Of a stretch of DNA of 64,000 nucleotides, positions 57,372 through 64,000 are shown piece by piece; position 1 is the stretch's first letter, and every line of letters begins with the position of its first letter. The stretch lies in contig NZ_MVDI01000007.1 in the NCBI RefSeq assembly GCF_002939305.1, positions 124,001 through 188,000 on the forward strand. The letters are read 5' to 3'. The notes under the pieces were generated by a model, which saw only the letters and a list, made by a program, of their open reading frames with translations, had not been told where the DNA came from and ran no database searches. Position numbers and translations under genes: made by a program. Source of the DNA: Chroococcidiopsis sp. TS-821 (GTDB lineage Bacteria; Cyanobacteriota; Cyanobacteriia; Cyanobacteriales; Chroococcidiopsidaceae).

Positions 57372-58182
57372 ACACGTTGTAGCAGGCGATCGCTAAATGA
57401 ATTTAAAGTTATCAGCTACAGTGTACTTTTTCAAGCTAATTTATACTGCGCTCTGTAAACCGCGAGCGCGATCGCACTCCCTAATCCCCCATGGAGACTT
57501 TTACTTTCATCCTATCGTCACAGATAGGCAACGGCACTGGGTAAGTAATCGGATACATTGATATCTTGCACCAATTTCATCTATTTCCCACTCTCCCACC
57601 CTGCACTATAAGGTGCAGGCTAACAGCTAAAGTCTGATTTATCAGACTGAATTAGCCTTGTAGTCCACTTTGAGTGGGGTTGAGCTATGAGCGTGGGAAT
57701 TAATTCCTAGGCGGGCTGTCGGGTTAACCGAGAATGATGCAAGCTCTCAGTTAAACAAGAAGTGCGATCGCATCGCTTTGCAGTCTACCTGCCACATCAT
57801 GATAACCTTGCACTCGCTCAAACTCAGTGTAGAGTTGCGTTCTCCTACCGATGACTTAAAGCATCTGCAGTTAAAAGTACAGGAATATATGGAGCAGGAC
57901 ACAGTGACTATTCTAATGAACGCCATCTATGGCTTGCTAAAGTAACCTTAATGGAATTTTTGGCAGACGTAAAACAGCTACGCAAGGAAGAATCTACTAC
58001 TCAAACTCAAGGAAGCGATCGATGACAAAAATTGATATAGCTATTCCTAGCTTCCCTTTTTACTCATTATTCATGAGTGAGGAATTACCAGATATGCGAT
58101 GCAAAAGCGCGTATCTGGAGTAGATACGGAGGACGAAGCTACGCTTCTAGGATAGAAACATAACCTACACTCATCAATCGTT
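57372..58182. other. 810-base desert holding a hairpin-rich element
   Basis: Between 57600 and 57707 four dyads follow closely: CCTGCAC/GTGCAGG (57600-57619), GGCTAA/TTAGCC (57618-57658) enclosing GTCTGA/TCAGAC (57632-57647), CCACT/AGTGG (57665-57677) and the palindrome GGAATTAATTCC (57696-57707). This is denser than chance and could be a structured RNA or the end of a lost IS200/IS605-type element. Further right only short frames without support are seen. Confidence 0.45.
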
Positions 58183-58821
58183 ATGACCCAAGCCTTACCT
58201 AAAATAGTCACCTTTGACGAATTTATCGCGCTTTATCCCGATTCCTCTGGGGTACGCTACGAGCTGCATAACGGGGAAATTGTCCAAATGGCACAGCCTA
58301 CAGGGAGACATGAAAGAATAAAAGGATTTTTGGCGGCTGAATTAACTTTAGAGTTTAGACGATTAAATCTCCCCTACTTCATCCCCAATCAAGTAATAGT
58401 AAAACCACCAGAAAGAGAATCAGGTTATTTTCCAGATGTATTAATACTAAATGACACTGCTTTGGTTAATGAACCGCTTTGGGAAAAATCTTCTGCTGTG
58501 ACTCAGGGTACATCAATTCCTTTAGTTATTGAGGTTGTCAGTACCAATTGGCGCGATGATTACTATCTAAAACTCGCCGATTATGTTGGGCGAAGCCCTT
58601 CCCGAAGGGTAGAGATGAACATTCCCGAATATTGGATTGTTGACTATGCAGCATTGGGAGCTAGGAAGTTTATCGGCGATCCCAAACAACCCACTATTTC
58701 AGTCTATCAACTCATTGATGGGGAATACCAAGTCAGTCAGTTTCGTGGTAGCGATAAAATTATATCTCCTGCTTTTCCTGAGTTCAATTTGACGGCGGAA
58801 CAAGTTTTTAATGCTGGTTAA
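58183..58821 (+). CDS. Uma2 (DUF820) family putative endonuclease
   Basis: A 212-residue protein of the restriction-endonuclease-like Uma2 family, widely expanded in cyanobacteria. Seen: VTFDEFIALYPDSSGVRYEL, the PD motif SGYFPDVLIL, EVVSTNWRDDYYLKLADY and the core IPEYWIVDY. About 11 extra residues (GRSPSRRVEMN) interrupt the segment between LADY and IPEYWIVDY and come from a palindromic repeat in the DNA (58586-58614). The active-site Asp and Glu/Lys region precede the insert and look intact. Biological role of the family is not settled. Confidence 0.85.
   Translation: MTQALPKIVTFDEFIALYPDSSGVRYELHNGEIVQMAQPTGRHERIKGFLAAELTLEFRRLNLPYFIPNQVIVKPPERESGYFPDVLILNDTALVNEPLWEKSSAVTQGTSIPLVIEVVSTNWRDDYYLKLADYVGRSPSRRVEMNIPEYWIVDYAALGARKFIGDPKQPTISVYQLIDGEYQVSQFRGSDKIISPAFPEFNLTAEQVFNAG
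58586..58614 (+). repeat. in-frame palindromic repeat inside the Uma2 gene
   Basis: GGGCGAAGCCC followed by TTCCCGAAGGG forms two overlapping short dyads. Similar GAAGCCCTTCCCGAAGGG units are common in intergenic DNA of cyanobacteria (recalled). Here the unit adds a multiple of three bases and keeps the gene open. Confidence 0.7.
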
Positions 58822-59158
58822 TGAGTGGTTAATTCCATACTGAATATGCACTTTCGTGGAAAATAATTATGAAAAATCTAATTTTGTTTGACCGCGCCTT
58901 ATAGACAAGCAATGATGAAGTAGTCAAGCGACACCGTTTGGAATTGAAAGGAGAAAAAGCTTTTTACAAATGAGAACCATTATTATTTTCCGAAAAGTTA
59001 GAAGCAGCGATCGCAAAAATTATAGAAATTCTAGGTGACAGCGATCGCGCGAGAAAAGCAAATTAAAGGGTGGCTGAGAGTCAAAAAAATTGCTTTGATG
59101 GAATCAGCTAATCCACAATAATACGAATCAAGTACTGAGTAAAACACAATGTTTGCTT
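58822..59158. other. intergenic with possible remnants
   Basis: A short plus-strand frame near 58990-59065 reads SEKLEAAIAKIIEILGDSDR, helical like the C-termini of some Uma2 proteins, but has no start codon. Nothing else recognised. Confidence 0.35.
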
Positions 59159-59293
59159 ATGACTATTAAAAAACAACTACTTCAAGAAATAGAATCCACT
59201 CCAGATACTCTTTTGGCTGAAACGCTAAACTTTCTACGCTTTTTAAAAACAAAACGAGATCTAGCCGTTTCTCGAATTAGAACGCGTCGTTGA
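59159..59293 (+). CDS. truncated DUF2281-like antitoxin
   Basis: 44 codons: MTIKKQLLQEIESTPDTLLA, then ETLNFLRFLKTKRDLAVSRI and RTRR. The first 34 residues match the N-terminus of DUF2281/antitoxin-like proteins (usually about 70-90 residues). From about 59262 the sequence is that of an unrelated broken gene read in another frame, so the ORF ends in a foreign tail. No toxin gene is present; probably non-functional. Confidence 0.55.
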   Translation: MTIKKQLLQEIESTPDTLLAETLNFLRFLKTKRDLAVSRIRTRR

Positions 59294-59625
59294 AGAAAAG
59301 ACTTTACTTGCAGGCACCTTCATCGAAGTTCAACGCGATCGCCGCAAATTCAACTTACCAGACGAACTAGAGAAATACCATACCTTCATCAGTAACGTTT
59401 TAGAACGCAGTCATATCTATCGGCGATCGACAGCTTATTTTGACAGTGGGGTACTCAAACTCTACGAAGAACCCCTGCTAAACATTATTCAAAACGAAGG
59501 CGAAATTCGTTTGTTATTAGATTGGCACGGCTTCACCAAACAAGCAGATATCGAAGAATTAGAAAAACTACACAGATCCCAACTACCGCGCTCAATACTT
59601 CCGTCGTACCTTAAAAGAATTCTAA
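59265..59625 (+). pseudogene. fragment of a PLD-like/helicase-type gene, frameshifted
   Basis: One frame reads LELERVVEEKTLLAGTFIEV, RRKFNLPDELEKYHTFISNV, then YRRSTAYFDSGVLKLYEEPL and EIRLLLDWHGFTKQADIEEL. The end is found in a second frame as YRAQYFRRTLKEF and a stop at 59623-59625. This resembles the N-terminal phospholipase-D-like part of DEAD/DEAH-box defence-type helicases. It lacks a start, the rest of the protein and frame continuity. A deletion joined it to the antitoxin gene on its left. Confidence 0.6.
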
Positions 59626-59677
59626 TCGTCTGCTCCTCTGCCCCTCCCTAGAGAGCCTTCAAGCAAAATATAAAAAT

Positions 59678-59758
59678 GCGGAACCCGGGACTTGAACCCG
59701 GAAGCCTTGCGGCACTAGAACCTGAATCTAGCGCGTCTGCCAATTCCGCCAGTTCCGC
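59678..59758 (-). tRNA. tRNA-Leu (CAG)
   Basis: The minus strand folds as a class II tRNA: acceptor GCGGAAC (59758-59752) pairs with GTTCCGC (59684-59678), the anticodon loop TTCAGGT gives anticodon CAG, there is a long variable arm, and the T arm reads CCGGGTTCAAGTCCCGG. CCA is not encoded. Confidence 0.95.
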
Positions 59759-60111
59759 TTATACGTTTTTTACGCAGTTCTTTATTTTCGCTCAAATTTG
59801 CTTAAGTGTCAAGATAGCTGGTCTAAGTGCAGAACACCGGTACAACATGGCATTCACCAAAGTGTTTTGCTTCTATTTTTTAGCTGCAGAAGTTCTCAAA
59901 ACTCTATAAGCTACCATTCACTGAAAGATAAAACAAGCGTGTAAGTACTCTTTTGTTTCAGCAATGATGAAATTAATATGCGATGACTCAGAAGGTTTAA
60001 CTTTTGCAAATGTCAATGTAGAATCAAAACCAACTTTGAACTTGTAAAAGTACCGAATTCTTTACGGAGGATAGACCTATTACTACCTCTCACGGCTTAC
60101 CAAACGCCCAC
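59759..60111. other. leader region of murA
   Basis: No further gene. It contains a strong Shine-Dalgarno sequence GGAGG at 60066-60070, well placed for ATT at 60079 but 41 bases before the first ordinary start codon at 60112. Confidence 0.6.
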
Positions 60112-61455
60112 GTGTTATCTGATGCTGACACTTCTGTTCTACAGATTTGGGGCAAGCATCCATTAAAAGGTCATGTCAAAATCAGTGGCGCAAAAAACTC
60201 AGCACTAACTGTCATTGCCGCAGCCTTACTTTGTCCTGAAGATTGCCGCATTCGCAATGTTCCTAACCTTGTTGATGTGAAGCGAATGGGACAAATTTTA
60301 ACCGCTTTAGGAGTTAAGATTGAGCATCAAGGCGATGTTTTAGACATTAATGCGAGTACGATTAGTCACTCAAAGGCTCCTTACGAGCTGGTTAGCCAGC
60401 TACGAGCAAGTTTCTTTATTATTGGACCGTTACTGGCAAGGTTAGGAGTCGCACGCATTCCCCTACCTGGTGGGTGTACAATTGGCGCTCGACCAGTAGA
60501 TCTCCACGTACGGGGTTTACAAGCAATGGGAGCCGACGTGCAAATTGAACATGGTATCGTTCACGCTTACGTCGCTGGTAATCAACGCAAACTCAAAGGT
60601 GCAAAAATCTACTTAGATTACCCCAGCGTTGGTGCTACCGAGACAATTATGATGGCTGCTACCTTAGCAGAGGGGGAAACAACGATTGAAAACGCTGCAC
60701 AAGAGCCAGAAGTCGTAGACTTAGCTAATTTTTGTCGAGCGATGGGGGCGCGTATTCGCGGAGCCGGAACGAATACAATTACAATCGCCGGAGTTCCTCG
60801 CTTGCATTCCACAGATTACACTATTAATCCCGATCGCATCGAGGCTGGCACTTTCCTAGTTGCTGGAGCGATTACGCATTCCGAAATTAGTTTGTCTCCG
60901 GTTGTTCCAGAGCATTTGACTGCGGTGATTGCGAAACTTCAGGAAACCGGCGCGCAAGTTGTCACCGAAGCTCCGGATTGCTTGCGAATTGTTCCTGGAG
61001 ACACAATTAAAGCAACAGATATTGAAACCTTGCCCTATCCTGGCTTTCCTACCGATATGCAAGCTCAGTTTATGGCGTTACTCACGCTCAGTGAAGGCGA
61101 TAGTTTAATAACTGAAACTGTATTTGAAAACCGAATGCGTCACGTCGCAGAGCTAAATCGCATGGGGGCAGACATTCGGATTAAGGGCAATCATGCACTT
61201 GTACGCGGTGTTTCGATGTTATCTGGCGCACCAGTCATAGCAACAGATCTTCGTGCTTCCGCAGCGCTTGTTTTAGCTGGATTGGCAGCAGATGGCAAAA
61301 CGGTTATTCAGTGCTTGCATCATCTCGATCGCGGTTACGAGCAGTTGGAAGTCAAACTACTTTCTTTAGGGGCAATCTTAGAGCGCGTTCCAGGTAGTGC
61401 CGATACTAGTAGTGCAAGTTTAACGAGTCATTCTGTTTTATTAGAGAAAGACTAA
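60112..61455 (+). CDS. murA: UDP-N-acetylglucosamine 1-carboxyvinyltransferase
   Basis: A 447-residue enzyme that adds enolpyruvate to UDP-GlcNAc, the first committed step of peptidoglycan synthesis and the fosfomycin target. Seen: [12 protein letters not shown] at the start, active-site Cys122 in [33 protein letters not shown], and [15 protein letters not shown]. The start is uncertain: GTG 60112 is the first canonical codon but has no ribosome site, while GGAGG at 60066-60070 is spaced 8 bases before an in-frame ATT at 60079 that would add 11 residues ([11 protein letters not shown]). Confidence 0.93.
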   Translation: MLSDADTSVLQIWGKHPLKGHVKISGAKNSALTVIAAALLCPEDCRIRNVPNLVDVKRMGQILTALGVKIEHQGDVLDINASTISHSKAPYELVSQLRASFFIIGPLLARLGVARIPLPGGCTIGARPVDLHVRGLQAMGADVQIEHGIVHAYVAGNQRKLKGAKIYLDYPSVGATETIMMAATLAEGETTIENAAQEPEVVDLANFCRAMGARIRGAGTNTITIAGVPRLHSTDYTINPDRIEAGTFLVAGAITHSEISLSPVVPEHLTAVIAKLQETGAQVVTEAPDCLRIVPGDTIKATDIETLPYPGFPTDMQAQFMALLTLSEGDSLITETVFENRMRHVAELNRMGADIRIKGNHALVRGVSMLSGAPVIATDLRASAALVLAGLAADGKTVIQCLHHLDRGYEQLEVKLLSLGAILERVPGSADTSSASLTSHSVLLEKD

Positions 61456-61640
61456 GCAACAATTGCGTTGAAGTGACTCGCGACTTGAGTCATCGCGCGC
61501 AAAGGTAATGATTGCCAGCCGCAGTGCAAAAGCTGTGATTCGTTATACTGAACACATAGCGCGTTAGTTCACAACGCGATCGCATCACCTGATTATTACC
61601 CACTGTAACTTTTCTATTCCTTTGTAAGCGAAAACGGCGC

Positions 61641-62516
61641 ATGTCTTTCTCTAAAACTCAGCTAATTGGTCTAAAAGCCGACGAGTTTCGTCATCCATTA
61701 GATTTAGAGGCAACTAAAGCTCTCAAACAAATCCCTGGCGCTGATATCATCATACGTAACCTGCTAGGGCAAATGGCGGAACAGTTTTTTTATGTAGACA
61801 ATATTGCCTCTAGTATCCTAGTCAGCGAGCAACAACTGCCTCAGTTCCACAAGCTGTTAATCGAAGCTTGTCGAGTGTTGGATCTAGAACCGCCACAGTT
61901 GTATGTCCGTCAGCATCCAGTTCCAAATGCTTATACATTTGCTATGCGTGGCAAACAGCCCTTTATTGTCATGCATACTTCTTTGTTGGATTTGCTGACT
62001 CCTGAGGAAATTCAGGCAGTAATCGCGCACGAATTAGGTCATCTGAAGTGCGACCATGGAGTGTATCTCACATTAGTCAACTTGGTTGTTTTAGCCGCAG
62101 GACAGTTGCCTAATTTAGGTGGCTTTGTCGCCCAAGCGCTGCAAGCACAGCTTTTAGAGTGGGTGCGATGTGCAGAGTTTACGTGCGATCGGGCTGCCCT
62201 CCTTGCGACTCAAGATCCCAAAATCGTGATGTCGCTGTTGATGAAGCTTTCAGGAGGTTCGCCAACTCTTGCATCGCAACTCAACTTAGATGCCTTTCTC
62301 GCGCAAGCCCGTGCCTATGACGATATTAGCAACACCGAGTTAGGGGAAGTCCTTAAATCAGCGCGGATATCACAACTCACTCATCCGCTACCTGTACTAC
62401 GCGCTAGAGAAATTGACCGCTGGGCATCGAGTCGAGATTATCAAAACTTGTTAGAAAGTCACGCTATGGATTATAATCATAAAGCTGCTCACAAGGGCGG
62501 GTGGCGAAACTGGTAG
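61641..62516 (+). CDS. M48 family zinc metalloprotease
   Basis: A 291-residue HtpX/Ste24-like peptidase with the zinc motif HELGH in VIAHELGHLKCDHG (about residue 134), and the third-ligand Glu in WVRCAEFTCDRAA. Only weak hydrophobic segments are present, so it may be peripheral. It is likely a quality-control protease. The last seven codons (GGWRNW and stop) lie inside the following tRNA-Leu gene: the TAG stop is in the tRNA D loop. Confidence 0.9.
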   Translation: MSFSKTQLIGLKADEFRHPLDLEATKALKQIPGADIIIRNLLGQMAEQFFYVDNIASSILVSEQQLPQFHKLLIEACRVLDLEPPQLYVRQHPVPNAYTFAMRGKQPFIVMHTSLLDLLTPEEIQAVIAHELGHLKCDHGVYLTLVNLVVLAAGQLPNLGGFVAQALQAQLLEWVRCAEFTCDRAALLATQDPKIVMSLLMKLSGGSPTLASQLNLDAFLAQARAYDDISNTELGEVLKSARISQLTHPLPVLRAREIDRWASSRDYQNLLESHAMDYNHKAAHKGGWRNW

Positions 62517-62577
62517 ACGCACCACACTCAAAATGTGGCGACCTTGCGGTCATAGGAGTTCGATTCTCCTCCTGCCC
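62495..62577 (+). tRNA. tRNA-Leu (CAA)
   Basis: Class II tRNA: acceptor GGGCGGG (62495-62501) pairs with CCTGCCC (62571-62577). Anticodon stem CCACA/TGTGG with loop CTCAAAA gives anticodon CAA. Variable arm CGACCTTGCGGTCA, T arm GGAGTTCGATTCTCC. Its first 22 bases overlap the M48 coding sequence on the same strand. Confidence 0.95.
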
Positions 62578-62659
62578 ATTCAATTTGTTAGGGTCGAGCG
62601 ATGTTTAACGCTGGCAGTGTATTAGTATCGCTCGTCAATGCGCGCTCGGAAATTAGCTT

Positions 62660-62696
62660 AAAGCAGTGTTTTTAATGTGACGCACTGCTTTTTTTT
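62660..62696 (+). terminator. intrinsic terminator after M48/tRNA-Leu
   Basis: AAAGCAGTG (62660-62668) pairs with CACTGCTTT, followed by a T8 run (62689-62696). It ends the M48/tRNA transcript. Confidence 0.8.
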
Positions 62697-63283
62697 GCGA
62701 GCGCCTGTTAATTACCTCAATTTCAAGTTCAAGATGGACGTAGCGTCAGCGCAACGATCAATCTATGCGATCGCCAAACGGAGATAGACGGTGTAAATTA
62801 CCCAGCTTTGACCTTCGTCAAGAAATTCAGTCAATTTCTTCAACCGCATGCACATATAAAGCAACTATGACTACCGTATATTTTCTGATATTACAATAAT
62901 TTTTTAGTGTAAATTGCTCGCAATATATCAGTAAAATTGCGCTTGGATTGTCAGGAGCTCTGGCGCTAACTTCTTTTAATGTTTGTTATAGCAGGGAGCA
63001 TAAGTAAAACTAAGAGTAGCCTAGTTTATAAAAACACATTATTAAAAAAAGCTTAAAAATATTTTTCGTAGAGGAAAGAACTTTTACCTTGTGAAAAAAA
63101 CTTAATCGTTCTTTCGATTCACTTGTTGTAGAGAAGGAAATCGCCTGCGATCGCTGCGCGCAAAATCCCAAGAATAATTGTTTTAGCTCAGCAAGCGATC
63201 GTATTGCCTAACTAGAAACTAAAGACCGATCAATTGTCTAAGCCACTAGCCGAAGACCAATGTCTATGTTGAGGAGTGAATAT
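62697..63283. other. intergenic upstream of M23 gene
   Basis: About 590 AT-rich bases with three HIP1-like sites near the right end. No gene, tRNA or clear regulatory RNA recognised. Confidence 0.5.
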
Positions 63284-63949
63284 ATGAAGCAAGCATCTGC
63301 ATCTAGTTATCAACCCAAAAATCGTATTCGTTGGAGAAAAAGTCTTCTTCTAGCTGTGCTAGGGCTCGTAAGTGCATCAAGCATAATTTGGCAACATTAC
63401 ACGACTCAAGTTGTAGCTGCTGAAGAAACTCAGGTTGCAGCTAGTAATTCTTGGCAGAATGCTTCATTTCCTGTAGAAAATTTTCAAGCTTACACTTCCC
63501 CATTTGGGTATCGTCGCTCGCCGACTGGAGGATCGGGATGGGAATTTCATCGAGGACTAGACTTTGCGGCACCGCAAGGAAGCTACATTCGTAATTGGTG
63601 GTCAGGGAAGGTTATTAAAGTTTCAGACCGCACTGCTTGTGGAACGCATATTGTTGTGCAATCGGGTGACTGGGAGCATATCTATTGTCACATGCAAGGT
63701 CACGTTGAAACGCAAGGTGGCAATCGCTACTTAATTGACCGCGAAGGTGGAATTCAAATTTGGGAAGGTCAATATATTCATAGTGGTGCGCGAATTGGTC
63801 GAGTAGGAATGACAGGACGCACTACAGGTCCGCATCTCCATTGGGGACTCAAGTACGCAAACAACTATGTAGATCCGGCTCTTGTTCTCAGAGCAATGTA
63901 CGCTCAGCAATCGGGTAGAACGCTACAATCTTCTGCAAGGATTCAATAA
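63284..63949 (+). CDS. M23 family (LytM-like) peptidoglycan endopeptidase
   Basis: About 221 residues. A basic N-terminus and one hydrophobic helix (about 22-42) form a signal anchor or signal peptide. The LytM domain has the zinc ligands in FHRGLDF (His, Asp) and GPHLHWGLKY (His), and the intervening HIYCHMQ His; all are intact. It would cut peptide bridges of peptidoglycan. ATG 63284 is chosen because GAGGAG at 63271-63276 is seven bases upstream; an in-frame ATG at 63260 precedes that site. Confidence 0.9.
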   Translation: MKQASASSYQPKNRIRWRKSLLLAVLGLVSASSIIWQHYTTQVVAAEETQVAASNSWQNASFPVENFQAYTSPFGYRRSPTGGSGWEFHRGLDFAAPQGSYIRNWWSGKVIKVSDRTACGTHIVVQSGDWEHIYCHMQGHVETQGGNRYLIDREGGIQIWEGQYIHSGARIGRVGMTGRTTGPHLHWGLKYANNYVDPALVLRAMYAQQSGRTLQSSARIQ

Positions 63950-64000
63950 GAATATTGGGAAGTTTGCATTATGTAGCGTTAATTTTTCCTGTGCTTTCTC

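Noticed and set aside
57600-57780. Complete IS200/IS605 element
   Set aside because: No tnpA or tnpB coding sequence lies on either side; at most an element end remains.

Overview
The window is cyanobacterial chromosome. The HIP1 octamer GCGATCGC occurs throughout, many proteins are of cyanobacterial type (VTE5/Slr1652-like phytol kinase family, YtxH-like and DUF7219 proteins, NB-ARC/WD40 proteins, an orthocaspase, cyanobacterial MurA and M48), and short palindromic filler repeats of the kind common in large cyanobacterial genomes lie between genes. Genus is inference only: a unicellular or colony-forming relative of the Chroococcidiopsis/Gloeocapsa groups would fit.

Layout. 0-5.6 kb: a truncated HtrA-type protease, two sugar-type ABC permeases (AT-rich, no HIP1 site seen), YebC, a UbiH-like FAD hydroxylase and a DUF72 protein. 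6.3-12.8 kb: VanX-like dipeptidase, malectin-domain protein, secreted WD40 propeller, Ser/Thr kinase and YidD. 12.9-20 kb: housekeeping genes (phytol kinase family, aldo/keto reductase, alpha/beta hydrolase, AroE, YggT, Upp) with two intergenic stretches that look like non-coding RNAs, at 14.8-15.1 kb and 19.94-20.05 kb. 20.3-30.3 kb: signalling (GGDEF-EAL protein with a ruined GGDEF site, hybrid histidine kinase, a 1227-residue NB-ARC protein with 14 WD40 repeats, and a HetZ-related-type HTH protein). 30.5-39.8 kb: PilB-like protein without P-loop, M61 peptidase, DUF1622, MnmA, a NitT/TauT-type ABC pair and DUF2252.

39.8-46.0 kb is the most unusual part: a minus-strand cluster around the Mg2+ channel MgtE. 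It holds two stand-alone MgtE-N-like proteins, a DUF7219 protein, a Crp/Fnr regulator, several small unknown proteins, a GDT1/Mnx manganese exporter shrunk in frame to 49 codons, a leftover 3' end of a second mgtE, and a small membrane ORF with an in-frame stop. A consensus promoter with an inverted repeat inside its spacer and a perfect 9-bp inverted repeat at the start region lies upstream. I read this as a divalent-cation (Mg/Mn) locus with unnamed accessory proteins, partly decaying.

46.4-64 kb: a CopG-like remnant, ATP sulfurylase, a Tat-exported orthocaspase with Tyr/Ser instead of His/Cys, an MlaF-type ATPase, an iron(III) ABC transporter with a candidate Fur box, a TrmH-family methyltransferase, a hairpin-rich gene desert, a Uma2 nuclease carrying an in-frame palindromic repeat, a broken PLD/helicase-type gene, two tRNA-Leu genes, MurA with a start-codon puzzle, an M48 peptidase whose 3' end overlaps a tRNA gene, and an M23 peptidase.
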